64,000 bases of DNA from JAAYTL01 sp031460505 (GTDB taxonomy: Bacteria; Bacillota; Clostridia; Tissierellales; Tissierellaceae): positions 66,732-130,731 of the forward strand of contig JAVKTT010000006.1 in NCBI GenBank assembly GCA_031460505.1, read 5' to 3'. The translations under genes and the position numbers were made by a program. The notes under the pieces are model-generated. The model saw only the letters and a list, made by a program, of their open reading frames with translations. It was not told the origin of the DNA and searched no databases. This document shows positions 24,432-33,990 of the stretch, in pieces (position 1 is the first letter of the stretch; every line of letters begins with the position of its first letter).

Positions 24432-26396
24432 TCATTGATTCATCTTCTTTAGTTCTATTATCTTATCTCTTAATTCTGCTGCTTTTTCAAAGTTTAACTC
24501 TTCTGCAGCTTTAAGCATCGCACCTTCTAATCCAATTATCATTGATTCTATCTCATCTTTACTAAAGCTATCTTCGAATTTTGCCTCTTCTTCAGCTACA
24601 ATTGTAGCTTCAATTATATCTCTGATTCCTTTATTTACACTTCTAGGAACTATATCATGTTCTTTATTATATTTATCTTGAATTTCACGTCTTCTATTGG
24701 TTTCACCTATTGCTCTTTCCATAGAACCAGTGATTTTATCAGCATACATTATTACTTTACCCTCTATGTTTCTTGCTGCTCTTCCTGAGGTTTGAATTAG
24801 TGATGTTTCAGATCTTAGGAAACCTTCCTTATCTGCATCTAAAATGGCAACTAAAGACACTTCTGGTAAATCTAATCCTTCTCTTAGAAGGTTAATCCCT
24901 ACAAGTACATCATATTTACCCATTCTTAAATCCCTAATAATCTCCATTCTTTCAATTGTTTCCACATCTGAATGAAGATATGTTACTTTTATTCCAATTT
25001 CTTTGAAATATTTGGTTAAATCTTCTGCCATCTTCTTCGTAAGTGTAGTGACAAGTACTCTCTCTTCTCTTTCTACTACTTTATTTATTTCATTTACTAA
25101 ATCATCTATCTGATGCTGTGTAGGTCTTACATCTATTACTGGATCCAATAATCCTGTTGGTCGAATAATTTGCTCCACAGTATTTTGAGTATGTTCTTTC
25201 TCATAAGGTCCAGGTGTTGCTGATACATATACTACTTGATTTATCATGGATTCAAACTCGTTAAATTCCAATGGTCTATTGTGAAGGGCTGATGGAAGTC
25301 TAAAACCATAATCTACTAAAGTCGTCTTTCTAGATCTATCCCCTGCATACATACCCCTAATTTGTGGAACTGTAGCATGAGATTCATCAATAATTATTAA
25401 AAAATCTTCTGGAAAATAATCAATTAAAGTAAAAGGCCTGCTTCCCATAGGTCTAGAACTTAAATGGGCTGAATAGTTTTCTATTCCATTACAGAATCCC
25501 ATTTCACTTAACATTTCCAAATCATATCTAGTTCTCTGCTCTAGCCTTTGTGCCTCAACAAGTTTATCTTGATCTTTTAGTTCTTTTAGTCTCTCATCTA
25601 ATTCCTCTTCAATAGTTACTAAAGCTCTCTTAATAACATCTTCACTAGTAGCATAGTGAGAAGCTGGAAATATGGAGACATGCTTTCTAATTCCTATTAC
25701 TTCACCAGTCAAATGATTTACCTCTACAATACGGTCAATTTCATCACCAAAGAACTCCAATCTTATGGTATTCTCACTTGATGCTGCAGGGAATATCTCA
25801 AGTACATCCCCTCTTACTCTAAATGTTCCTCTTATAAAGTTGATATCATTTCTCATATATTGAATCTCTATAAGCCTTTTCATTACCTCATCTCTATCTA
25901 TAATCATACCAGGTCTAAGTGATACCACCATATTTTCATAGTTGATTGGGTCACCAAGACCATAGATACAAGATACAGATGCTACAATTATAACATCTTT
26001 TCTCTCAAAAAGAGCCGCTGTTGCCGAGTGACGTAATTTATCTATCTCGTCATTTATAGATGCATCTTTTTCAATATATGTGTCTGAACCTGGTACATAA
26101 GCCTCTGGTTGGTAATAATCATAATATGATACAAAGTATTCAACGGAATTATTTGGAAAGAACTCCTTAAATTCGCTAGCCAATTGATATGCTAATGTCT
26201 TATTATGAGCAATTACTAGAGTTGGCTTTTGAATCTTCTCTATTACATTGGCCATGGTAAAAGTCTTTCCGGAACCTGTAACTCCAAGTAAGACTTGATG
26301 TTTATTGCCTTGATTTAGTCCCTTGACTAATTTATCTATAGCTTCAGGTTGGTCACCTGTTGGTTTATAATTTGATTCTATTTTAAATTTAGTCAC
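24432..26396 (-). CDS. uvrB: Excinuclease ABC subunit B
   Basis: UvrB verifies damage and recruits UvrC. The protein has 654 residues from the GTG at 26396 (an upstream GTG at 26405 overlaps GAGGTG). It has Walker A GVTGSGKT near residue 40, the damage-probing beta-hairpin with YYDYYQPEAYVPGSDTYIEK, helicase motifs including IIDESHATVPQ, SATPG, and QTSGRAARN, the YAD/RRR region, and a C-terminal UVR motif (AAEELNFEKAAELRDKI) that binds UvrC. It is the first gene of the uvrBA operon, with a SigA promoter and a LexA-type box directly upstream, so it is likely SOS-induced. Confidence 0.98.
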   Translation of the reverse strand: MTKFKIESNYKPTGDQPEAIDKLVKGLNQGNKHQVLLGVTGSGKTFTMANVIEKIQKPTLVIAHNKTLAYQLASEFKEFFPNNSVEYFVSYYDYYQPEAYVPGSDTYIEKDASINDEIDKLRHSATAALFERKDVIIVASVSCIYGLGDPINYENMVVSLRPGMIIDRDEVMKRLIEIQYMRNDINFIRGTFRVRGDVLEIFPAASSENTIRLEFFGDEIDRIVEVNHLTGEVIGIRKHVSIFPASHYATSEDVIKRALVTIEEELDERLKELKDQDKLVEAQRLEQRTRYDLEMLSEMGFCNGIENYSAHLSSRPMGSRPFTLIDYFPEDFLIIIDESHATVPQIRGMYAGDRSRKTTLVDYGFRLPSALHNRPLEFNEFESMINQVVYVSATPGPYEKEHTQNTVEQIIRPTGLLDPVIDVRPTQHQIDDLVNEINKVVEREERVLVTTLTKKMAEDLTKYFKEIGIKVTYLHSDVETIERMEIIRDLRMGKYDVLVGINLLREGLDLPEVSLVAILDADKEGFLRSETSLIQTSGRAARNIEGKVIMYADKITGSMERAIGETNRRREIQDKYNKEHDIVPRSVNKGIRDIIEATIVAEEEAKFEDSFSKDEIESMIIGLEGAMLKAAEELNFEKAAELRDKIIELKKMNQ

Positions 26397-26413
26397 AATT
26401 TTCACCTCAATTT

Positions 26414-26425
26414 GAACATTCGTTC
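26414..26425. promoter_or_regulatory. LexA (DinR-type) SOS box upstream of uvrB
   Basis: GAACATTCGTTC fits the Gram-positive SOS operator core GAAC-N4-GTTC. It lies about 10 bp downstream of the -10 hexamer, over the predicted transcription start, where LexA binding would block uvrBA transcription. Confidence 0.75.
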
Positions 26426-26434
26426 TTGAATTAT

Positions 26435-26462
26435 ATTATATATTATATATGATTATTGTCAA
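26435..26462 (-). promoter_or_regulatory. SigA-type promoter of uvrBA
   Basis: On the minus strand TTGACA (26462-26457) and TATAAT (26440-26435) are both full consensus, separated by 16 bp. The LexA box lies just downstream. Confidence 0.75.
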
Positions 26463-26537
26463 AACTTATTATATAATTATTTGTGCTTGTAGAAAAGTAG
26501 TATCTATTGTAAAATATGATAGAAGGAGTGAGCCCTG

Positions 26538-28148
26538 GTGAAGAGAATATTGCTTATATTTTCCCTTATATATCTAATGTTTTTTATGACAGCTTGTTCT
26601 AGTGATAATCAAAATCCACTGATGATAAAAGATACAAATGCAAACACAGATATATTAGATGAAGATGATATAAAATTTGATATAGAACAGATAATATTAT
26701 CCAAAGGCTTTCAAAGTTTAGATCCTAAGGTTGATATAGTTAAAAAGGATAATGGATTTAGATTATTAACTTCTTTAGGATTACTTGAGACTTCTGGTGT
26801 TAAAATAACAAATATTAATAAATCTGGTAATGAAATAAATATTCACGTTGAAAATATTTTTAATAGATTTGAGAATCAATTGGCTATACCGCAAGTCATG
26901 ATTGAGTTAAAAGATGTTCGACTAAGAAGTATAGAAAATGCTAAATTTAATATTATCAATGAAAATTATAAACCTATAAAAGTCAAAAGTCCTAACGATA
27001 TAATTAGTAAGGTAAATTCTGATTTTCAAATTGTTACTAATACCTCACCAGATATAAATATTATTAATAATGATGATAGTTTATTATGGGTACTTAATTA
27101 CAAAAATATTTTAGATAAGTATAATTTAGAAACACCTATTGTAAATATGACTGTAATAGTTGATGCCAATAGCGGTGAATTAATAAAATCATCTAAGAAC
27201 TTTATATCACAGATAATAGATGAAGGAAATATTTTAGACTATATCCCAAACGAGTTTTTATTATATAAAAAACAAGAAAAAATAATATCTAAAGATGGCA
27301 AATGGACAAATCTTTGGGCATATGATGTGAACTCTGAAGCAAAAAGAATTTTGTATTCTACAAATTTAGAAATTATAGATGCTAAGTATAGTCCAAATTA
27401 CGATTCGATAGTTATATTGGAATCCAATGATATCAATAATCAATTATACATAATGAGTAAAGATGACAGCAAAGCCTATAAAGTTGTTTTTGATACTCCA
27501 ATTAATCCTTCCATTGTAAAGTGGAAAGATAATTCTAATTTATATATATTAGGCAAAACTGGCGTTACATCAACTATTTACAACTATAATATAATAGACA
27601 ATACAAAAGAGATTGTTAATTATATGTATTCAGATATTGTAGGTTTTCAAATTCAAAATGATGATGTGATCATTACTGTTAAAGACAAAGATTCTGGGCA
27701 ATATTATATTAAGTTAACTTCAGACTGGACTAACTATGACATTCAGAACGAAGGATATATGCCAAGATTTATAAATAATAACTATATTGGATATATCGAA
27801 TTTAACGAAAAAAATAATACTAATGAATTAGTATTACTAAATAGAGAACAGGCTAAAGTATATGACAAAATAAATTTAAATGTTACTAACTATTTTATAA
27901 TAGATGAAGGTACTATTGGAATCATTAGTTCAAACCAAATCAATAATGATTTTACTTTCCACAAATATGAATTAGACAATAAAAAGCTGGAACCAATTGT
28001 AAATATATCAAGCGATAGAGCATATTATAACAATGAAAATGATCTATTATACATTGATTTTAAGGTTTCATTTGAAAGTACTAAATCACAAATTATATAT
28101 TCATTAAATCTAAGTAAAATAAATACTACAGAGCCCTTGGTAAAGTAA
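26538..28148 (+). CDS. Putative lipoprotein of about 536 residues
   Basis: The precursor starts at a GTG (26538) after GGAGTGA. The signal peptide has the lipobox MTAC with the lipidated Cys at residue 20. The mature part is about 515 residues. Residues 230-520 contain repeated aromatic and Asp-rich segments (LWAYDVNSEAKRILYSTN, DAKYSPNYDSIVILESND, YIGYIEFNE) that look like beta-propeller blades of the TolB or YvrD type. The N-terminal half includes a segment on derivative-like IDVDANSGEL repeats (VIVDANSGELI), recalling PepSY-like domains. No exact family was assigned. It is divergent from uvrB and its 3' end overlaps the convergent MinJ-like gene by 23 bp. Confidence 0.7.
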   Translation: MKRILLIFSLIYLMFFMTACSSDNQNPLMIKDTNANTDILDEDDIKFDIEQIILSKGFQSLDPKVDIVKKDNGFRLLTSLGLLETSGVKITNINKSGNEINIHVENIFNRFENQLAIPQVMIELKDVRLRSIENAKFNIINENYKPIKVKSPNDIISKVNSDFQIVTNTSPDINIINNDDSLLWVLNYKNILDKYNLETPIVNMTVIVDANSGELIKSSKNFISQIIDEGNILDYIPNEFLLYKKQEKIISKDGKWTNLWAYDVNSEAKRILYSTNLEIIDAKYSPNYDSIVILESNDINNQLYIMSKDDSKAYKVVFDTPINPSIVKWKDNSNLYILGKTGVTSTIYNYNIIDNTKEIVNYMYSDIVGFQIQNDDVIITVKDKDSGQYYIKLTSDWTNYDIQNEGYMPRFINNNYIGYIEFNEKNNTNELVLLNREQAKVYDKINLNVTNYFIIDEGTIGIISSNQINNDFTFHKYELDNKKLEPIVNISSDRAYYNNENDLLYIDFKVSFESTKSQIIYSLNLSKINTTEPLVK

Positions 28149-29148
28149 TAATACCTAGGGTTTTTCTTTTTCCTTTATATGATTTTATAATAATTCCTCT
28201 TTTAATATTGAAATATCTAATCTTGTAGCCATCTAGATTAATTGCTTCAATATCCATAATATCTCTCTCATCATTTATTATGACATCATTTATCTTAAGT
28301 ATTATGTCTCCCTTAGATATTCCTAGTTGTTTTGCTATACTTCCAGGCTTAACAGCTAAAACCCTTATGCCTTCAACAGGGTTGCTAAATAAAGGAATCT
28401 TGGTCTTTTCTCTATACTTGTTTATTTGAATAATAAATTCATGTCCAATAATGGCTACTAAGGGTGGGAGAAATGGACTTATTTTTTGTTTGGTTATGAT
28501 TAATAAAATAATTCCATATAAAAATAAGGTAATACCGGATAACATTGTCTTCTTCTTAGGATAACTAGATATGGTAAAATCTCCATAGTTTAATAAAGCT
28601 ATAATTGTAATAGGTTTTATCATAGTATCACCGATAAACAGAACAAGTGGTAGTGGCCAAATTCTACTAAATTTATAACCTCCAACATCACTAAAACCTA
28701 TTGCGAAATTTGATATTTCACATTGGTGACTTCCATTTATGATAATTAACAAAGCTTCAACAATATGAAGAACTGCCACCAATAACATCAAATCATTTGA
28801 ATCAATATTCGGAAATCCAAATATAAGATTAAAAAGTACTACAATACTACCACCATAAGCAAAACATACAAATCTTGTATCAATTAGTGATAATAAAATT
28901 GTAATTACCAAAATATATATAAAATCCATTGGTACTAGATATACCTGAAGATATAAGAATATTACTGTTGCAATAAGCCCTCCAAATACACCAAATATTA
29001 TAGAATTAACCGTTGCGACAAATGGCATCTTTGTACTTTGTCTGTATTGATAGTAAATTATAAACACAACTAAAATAAAAAAAGGAGATTTAAATGTCCT
29101 AAATATATCCATAATTGTAAAGTATACAATTTGATATAGCCCGTACAT
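28126..29148 (-). CDS. PDZ-domain polytopic membrane protein, MinJ-like
   Basis: The 340-residue protein has about six to eight membrane spans (residues 8-230) followed by a cytoplasmic C-terminal PDZ domain (about 245-335: GIRVLAVKPGSIAKQLGISKGDIILKIND). B. subtilis MinJ (YvjD) has the same layout and bridges DivIVA to MinD at division sites. In B. subtilis minJ, ctpB, ftsX and ftsE lie in this order near uvrBA, matching this window. The MinJ identity is inferred from architecture and synteny, not from close sequence match. The start ATG follows AAGGGGA. It lies 32 bp downstream of the S41 protease gene. Confidence 0.7.
   Translation of the reverse strand: MYGLYQIVYFTIMDIFRTFKSPFFILVVFIIYYQYRQSTKMPFVATVNSIIFGVFGGLIATVIFLYLQVYLVPMDFIYILVITILLSLIDTRFVCFAYGGSIVVLFNLIFGFPNIDSNDLMLLVAVLHIVEALLIIINGSHQCEISNFAIGFSDVGGYKFSRIWPLPLVLFIGDTMIKPITIIALLNYGDFTISSYPKKKTMLSGITLFLYGIILLIITKQKISPFLPPLVAIIGHEFIIQINKYREKTKIPLFSNPVEGIRVLAVKPGSIAKQLGISKGDIILKINDVIINDERDIMDIEAINLDGYKIRYFNIKRGIIIKSYKGKRKTLGIITLPRAL
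28134..28170 (+). terminator. Terminator of the propeller-like lipoprotein gene
   Basis: CCCTTGGTA (28134-28142) and TACCTAGGG (28152-28160) pair with one mismatch and are followed by TTTTTCTTTTT. It overlaps the 3' codons of the convergent MinJ-like gene. Confidence 0.7.
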
Positions 29149-29180
29149 TTGACAATCCCCTTTTTTAACTACTTCTACAT

Positions 29181-30404
29181 TTATTTTATTTTAGAATTTA
29201 ATACTTCCATAGCTTTTTGTAATTGTGTATCACTATCAATATATTCTACACCAATTCCTTCTATATCCTCTGGTAGTTCAACTACTATATCTGGGTCAAT
29301 ACCTATTCCGTGGATATTATCACCATTAGGAGTAAAATATTCTGATATTGTTAGTTTAATACCTGATCCATCATCAAACTGTCTAATTCTTTGAACAACA
29401 CCTTTACCAAAGGTTGTAGTTCCGATTAATTCTCCACGATTGTGATCTCTTATGGCACCCGCTAATATCTCTGAAGCACTGGCACTACCTCCGTTTATTA
29501 ACACTACTAAAGGTAGGGTAGTTTGTGATTTATCTGATTTTAGATATTCTCTTTCTCCAGCTTTAGTTTCAGTATAAACTATGTCTCCTTCGCCTAGTAA
29601 CTCATCTGCAATATCTGCACAAATATTTAAAAGACCTCCAGGGTTGCTTCTTAAATCTATTATTAAACCTTCAACACCACGTTTTTCTAATTCATTTAAA
29701 TCAGCCTTAAAATCACCATAAGTTATTTCATCAAAAGATGTAATCTTTATATATCCAAGTCTATCATCTAATATACTTGATTTCACAGTAACTAATCTTA
29801 TGATTTCCCTTGTTATCTCTACATCTAGGGTTTGGTTGCTACCTTCACTGTCTCTACGCATAATAGTAATGGTAACTTTGGTATTAGGCTCCCCTTTCAT
29901 CACCTTTACAGCAGCATCCATATTTTCTGCTGTATACTCTACTCCGTCTACAGCCAGTATTTTGTCTCCTGTTTTAAGTCCTGCTCTCTCACCAGGTGTA
30001 TCTTCTATTGGAGATACTACAGTTATGTAATTGTCATCTCCAGGTGTAACTATTACACCTATTCCGCCATACGTACCTGATGTTTGTTCTGCTAGTGATT
30101 GAAACTCATCTACAGTCAAATACTGTGAATATGGGTCATTTAATGATTGAACTAATCCCTTTAGTTGACCATCTAACATTGCATTATCATCAACATCTCT
30201 TAAATAATTTTCCCTTACAATATTTTCAACATATGAAACTTTTGAATAGTCCATATATGTGGAATAGAGTTGTTCATATTCACCTCTTGGTATAATAACT
30301 CTATTATCAAATTGTAAAGTTAATATATTTGTTAATCCAAAGGTTATTGCATTTGTTAGGACTAATAAAACTATAACAAATAATACACTCTTTTTCTTTC
30401 CCAT
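29181..30404 (-). CDS. S41 family C-terminal processing peptidase, CtpB-like
   Basis: The protein has 407 residues from the ATG at 30404 (GAGGTG six bases upstream; an in-frame GTG at 30413 is inside the site). A signal anchor (about 5-24) is followed by a cap region, a PDZ domain (about 90-180, GGIGVIVTPGDDNYITV) and the S41 protease domain. Counting from the chosen start, the catalytic residues fall at Ser309 (GGSASASE), Lys334 (FGKG) and Gln338, the same numbers as the known Ser-Lys-Gln triad of B. subtilis CtpB. CtpB works outside the forespore membrane and cleaves SpoIVFA to release sigma-K; a vegetative role is equally possible here. Confidence 0.93.
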   Translation of the reverse strand: MGKKKSVLFVIVLLVLTNAITFGLTNILTLQFDNRVIIPRGEYEQLYSTYMDYSKVSYVENIVRENYLRDVDDNAMLDGQLKGLVQSLNDPYSQYLTVDEFQSLAEQTSGTYGGIGVIVTPGDDNYITVVSPIEDTPGERAGLKTGDKILAVDGVEYTAENMDAAVKVMKGEPNTKVTITIMRRDSEGSNQTLDVEITREIIRLVTVKSSILDDRLGYIKITSFDEITYGDFKADLNELEKRGVEGLIIDLRSNPGGLLNICADIADELLGEGDIVYTETKAGEREYLKSDKSQTTLPLVVLINGGSASASEILAGAIRDHNRGELIGTTTFGKGVVQRIRQFDDGSGIKLTISEYFTPNGDNIHGIGIDPDIVVELPEDIEGIGVEYIDSDTQLQKAMEVLNSKIK

Positions 30405-30499
30405 TTTTCTCACCTCGAATATTCTAGCCTATGAGACTATTTTATTAAATTATGACTTATATTATACCACTTTAAATTAGTGGATACATTCTTTATACT

Positions 30500-30528
30500 A
30501 AAAAAAAGGGGATAATCCCCTTTTTTTA
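30500..30528 (-). terminator. Terminator of the ftsE-ftsX-M23 operon
   Basis: AAAAAAAGGGGAT and ATCCCCTTTTTTT form a near-perfect stem at 30501-30527 overlapping the stop codon of the M23 peptidase gene. It is symmetrical, so it could stop transcription in both directions. Confidence 0.8.
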
Positions 30529-31656
30529 TTTTAACCAAGTAAGTGGGTCTTGATATGCACCATTTTTTCTAACTTCAAAATGTAAGTGAGGACCTGTAGA
30601 CATGCCCGTACTTCCAGCCTTTGCAACTATATCTCCTCTTGCTACCACTTGACCTTCTTTAGCTACTAATCTTGAATTGTGGGCATAAAGTGTGACTATA
30701 CCACCATTATGATCAATCATGATAGTATTACCATATCCACCAAGTGAGCCACTATATATTACAGTACCTGCGGCTGCAGCCACTATATTTCCACCTGTAG
30801 GTACTCCAATATCTATACCTGTATGAAGTTTTTTAGTTTTTAGTATTGGATGTATCCTATATCCAAAATTTGATGTTATTCTATTATATCCTGGTGCTGG
30901 CCATGCCATTTCTCCACCACTATATGGACCAGTATTTCTCATTAATTTAATTATGTCTGCTTCAATCTTTTTAGCATACTCATTTTGCTTGTCTATTTCT
31001 TCTTCTAAAGCCTTCTTATTAAGTGCTAATCTACCCATATAACCTTCTTTCTCACGAGTAGCTTGATTTAAATCTTTTTTTCTAGCTTCAATCTTTGCTT
31101 TAGTAACTTCTACAGATGCTCTTTGCGCCTCTAATTCTACTTTTTTAGCATCTATTGTATCTCTTGTTTCCTTCATATACTTGATTAGTTCTCTATCATG
31201 TTCTGCAATTGATTCTATTATCTCTTGTCTTGAAAGAAAATCTTTAATATTATCTGATGACAATAGTAATTCTAGGAAACCAGAATTCCCATTCATGTAC
31301 ATAACCCTAATTCTTTTGTTAAATTGATCTCTTTTTTCTTCAAGATTACTTTCAGCTTCTTCTAGTTCGTCAGTAGTGATAACTATTTGTTCTTCAATAT
31401 TCTTGAGTTCCTTTTCTACATTCTCTAAATCTACACTAGCTTGGTTCATCTTTCTATCGAGATCTTCTATTTGTTGTTTTACGTCTTTTGTTCTAGAATT
31501 AATTTCATTAATCTGATTCTTAGTATTATTAATTTGCTGGTTAAGCTCTTTTTGCTCCTTTTTTAAGTCATCAAGATTTGATGCATAAGCTGACACAATA
31601 TTTAAAGACAATATTATCAGAACCAACAAGAATATTACCCTTCTTTTCTTAAGCAC
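30526..31656 (-). CDS. M23 peptidoglycan endopeptidase with coiled coil (EnvC/PcsB-position protein)
   Basis: The 376-residue secreted protein has a signal peptide (about 1-25, ending near SAYA), a long coiled coil (about 27-245, rich in LKKEQKELNQQINNTKNQI-type heptads) and a C-terminal LytM/M23 domain (about 255-376). The zinc site looks intact: HTGIDIG supplies His and Asp, and GPHLHFEV supplies the HxH pair. It is therefore probably catalytic, unlike degenerate E. coli EnvC. The start is a GTG at 31656 after GGGGGAG. The gene is 11 bp after ftsX, so it is the likely hydrolase controlled by FtsEX across the membrane. Confidence 0.93.
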   Translation of the reverse strand: MLKKRRVIFLLVLIILSLNIVSAYASNLDDLKKEQKELNQQINNTKNQINEINSRTKDVKQQIEDLDRKMNQASVDLENVEKELKNIEEQIVITTDELEEAESNLEEKRDQFNKRIRVMYMNGNSGFLELLLSSDNIKDFLSRQEIIESIAEHDRELIKYMKETRDTIDAKKVELEAQRASVEVTKAKIEARKKDLNQATREKEGYMGRLALNKKALEEEIDKQNEYAKKIEADIIKLMRNTGPYSGGEMAWPAPGYNRITSNFGYRIHPILKTKKLHTGIDIGVPTGGNIVAAAAGTVIYSGSLGGYGNTIMIDHNGGIVTLYAHNSRLVAKEGQVVARGDIVAKAGSTGMSTGPHLHFEVRKNGAYQDPLTWLK

Positions 31657-31667
31657 ATTATCTCCCC

Positions 31668-32567
31668 CTAAACATTTAGAAATCTCTTCATAGAAACCAA
31701 ACTACCTATAGCTCCAATACCTGCGCCAATTGCGATAAAGATTATTGATAAATCTGCTAATATGGCACTTGGTTGTACTAATATAATCGTAAATATAGCA
31801 TATAACTTTTCATTTACTGAACCATAAAAATATTCATATCCAAAGTATACTATAGCTATGGATAAAACTGCGCCTATTAAACCAAATAATAATCCCTCTA
31901 TAACAAAAGGACCCTTTATGTATCCATTGGTTGCACCTACATATTTCATGATATTTATCTCTCTAGACCTTGAAGCTACTGTTATCTTTATTGTATTTGA
32001 GATAATAAAGATTGATACTGCAACTAATACTGCAATAATACCAATACCACCTAATCTCAGATAATTTGCTAATAGCATGAGCTTGTCTATAATTTCCTTA
32101 TGGTAGTTGACTTTTTCAACTCCTGACATTCCCTTAGCTTCATCTACTATGGCATCTGCATATTCAATATCTTTTAATTGAATTATATAGGAATTAGGTA
32201 GTGGGTTATCACTTTCAAGACCTTCTAATAAGTAGGCCTCATCACCCCACTGTTCCTTATAAATATCCAATGCTTGGTCCTTTGATTTATATAAAATCGA
32301 TAATACTCCATCTTTGCTACGTACCATATCCTCAATGGAAGTTAGTTGTTCATCACTTACATCATCATGTAAAAATATCTCTATTTCATCAAATTTACCT
32401 TGGGTATCTACTACTAATGCATTAATACTTAATATTAATATTAATACTACACCTAATATCATTAGAACTGCTGAGATTGAAGATACGGAAGCAACACCCA
32501 TTCCACGGTTACGCCACATACCTTGAAATCCCTGTCTAATGACATTCTTAATGAGCCTGAATTTCAT
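31668..32567 (-). CDS. ftsX: Cell-division ABC transporter permease FtsX
   Basis: The protein has 299 residues from the ATG at 32567, eight bases after AAAGGTGG (an in-frame GTG at 32579 is inside the site). It has four transmembrane helices: one near residues 20-42, then an extracellular domain (about 45-165), and three at about 168-190, 215-240 and 265-290. The motif SREINIMKYVGATNGYI is the conserved cytoplasmic segment of FtsX. FtsX transmits ATP hydrolysis by FtsE to a peptidoglycan hydrolase outside the cell. Its 5' end overlaps ftsE by 20 bp and the M23 hydrolase gene follows directly. Confidence 0.95.
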   Translation of the reverse strand: MKFRLIKNVIRQGFQGMWRNRGMGVASVSSISAVLMILGVVLILILSINALVVDTQGKFDEIEIFLHDDVSDEQLTSIEDMVRSKDGVLSILYKSKDQALDIYKEQWGDEAYLLEGLESDNPLPNSYIIQLKDIEYADAIVDEAKGMSGVEKVNYHKEIIDKLMLLANYLRLGGIGIIAVLVAVSIFIISNTIKITVASRSREINIMKYVGATNGYIKGPFVIEGLLFGLIGAVLSIAIVYFGYEYFYGSVNEKLYAIFTIILVQPSAILADLSIIFIAIGAGIGAIGSLVSMKRFLNV

Positions 32568-33243
32568 GGATATAACCACCTTTCTCTTCGTCCCTAACTA
32601 CTATTCCGTTATCAATAGCTATAACTCTCTTTTTCATACTATCCACTATATCTTTAGCATGTGTTGCCATAAGTATTGTGGTACCTCTATTATTAATATC
32701 TGTTAGAACTTTCATTATCTCCCAAGCAGTCTCTGGGTCGAGATTACCTGTAGGCTCGTCCGCAATTAATACAGGCGGATTGTTAACTATAGCCCTTGCA
32801 ATTGAAACCCTCTGATTTTCTCCACCAGATAGTTGGTCTGGAAAATGTGAGGCTTTCCTACTTAAATCTACCAAACTCAAAACCATAGGAACTCTTCTTC
32901 TAATTTCCTTTGGATGAGTACCTAAAATTTCCATAGCAAAAGAGACATTTTCATATACTGTTTTATTAGGCAGTAATCTAAAATCCTGAAAAACTACCCC
33001 AATGTTTCTTCTTATATTTGGAATCTTTCGATCTCTAACATCAGTTATGTCTACACCATTTAAATGTAATGTTCCGTCTGTTGGATCTTCTTCTTTCAAT
33101 AATAATTTAATCAAAGTAGATTTACCAGCACCACTGGAACCTACTAAAAATACAAATTCTCCTTTATGTATGTCTAAATTTATATTTGAAAGAGCCTTGA
33201 CTCCATTACTGTATTCCTTTGAAATATTTCTTAATTTTATCAA
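32548..33243 (-). CDS. ftsE: Cell-division ATP-binding protein FtsE
   Basis: The 231-residue ABC ATPase has Walker A GSSGAGKST near residue 36, Q-loop VVFQDFRLLPNKTVYENV typical of FtsE, signature LSGGENQRVSIARA and Walker B LIADEPTGNLDP. A TTG at 33243 lies five bases after GAGGTGG and is the preferred start; an in-frame GTG at 33252 is within that site. FtsE pairs with FtsX to control wall hydrolysis during division and, in some Firmicutes, sporulation. It is the first gene of the ftsE-ftsX-M23 unit. Confidence 0.96.
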   Translation of the reverse strand: MIKLRNISKEYSNGVKALSNINLDIHKGEFVFLVGSSGAGKSTLIKLLLKEEDPTDGTLHLNGVDITDVRDRKIPNIRRNIGVVFQDFRLLPNKTVYENVSFAMEILGTHPKEIRRRVPMVLSLVDLSRKASHFPDQLSGGENQRVSIARAIVNNPPVLIADEPTGNLDPETAWEIMKVLTDINNRGTTILMATHAKDIVDSMKKRVIAIDNGIVVRDEEKGGYIHEIQAH

Positions 33244-33365
33244 ACCTTCCACCTCGATGTTTTAAACTAACCCCTTATCATAAATATGTATAAAATATTT
33301 CCATTCCCTCAATATTATATTATAATATAGATTAGAAGATAAATAAACCGTTTGGAGTGATTTAT

Positions 33366-33932
33366 TTGAGAAAAAAAACTATTCGAAACCTTATTTTGGA
33401 TAATCGGTCAAAACTAGGTAAAGATAAGCATAAAACATATAGCAAAATTATAATAGATAAAATATTTAACTCTTCTTTATATAAAAATGCAAATACAATA
33501 ATGACCTTTATTAGCTTTGGTGATGAAGTTGATACCCATGATTTTATAGAAAAATGTATTAATGATGGAAAAAGAATTGTTGTTCCAATAACTTTTCCTA
33601 AAACTAAGGAGATTAAACCTAGTGAGATTTTAGATTTTAATGAATTAGAAATAGGATTTTATAATATATTGACTCCTAAGGATGAATTTATTAGAATAAT
33701 AAATCCAGAGGAAATTGATTTAGCTATTGTTCCTGGAGTTGCTTTTGATAGAAGTGGTTATAGAGTTGGTTATGGTGGAGGATATTATGATAGATTTTTA
33801 GCTAAGTATCCTGATATAATAAAATTAGCTATAGGTTTCGAATTACAATTAATTGATGAGGTTCCAAAGGAAGATTATGATATACCTGTAGATATTATAT
33901 TCACAGAAAAGGAAATAATTAAGTGTAAGTAA
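33366..33932 (+). CDS. 5-formyltetrahydrofolate cyclo-ligase
   Basis: The 188-residue enzyme converts 5-formyl-THF and ATP to 5,10-methenyl-THF, returning a storage folate to one-carbon metabolism. The N-terminal basic segment (MRKKTIRNLILDNRSKLG) precedes FISFGDEVDT, and the ATP-binding signature VPGVAFDRSGYRVGYGGGYYDRF lies in part at about residues 125-146 (key residues GYGGGYYD). The likely start is a TTG at 33366, eight bases after GGAG; a GTG at 33357 lies within the spacer. It is divergent from ftsE and followed 58 bp later by the CofE-like gene. Confidence 0.93.
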   Translation: MRKKTIRNLILDNRSKLGKDKHKTYSKIIIDKIFNSSLYKNANTIMTFISFGDEVDTHDFIEKCINDGKRIVVPITFPKTKEIKPSEILDFNELEIGFYNILTPKDEFIRIINPEEIDLAIVPGVAFDRSGYRVGYGGGYYDRFLAKYPDIIKLAIGFELQLIDEVPKEDYDIPVDIIFTEKEIIKCK

Positions 33933-33990
33933 TGAATTTTATGTTATAATATACAAGTTGTGTTGTAAATTTTATATGGGAGGCAATAGT

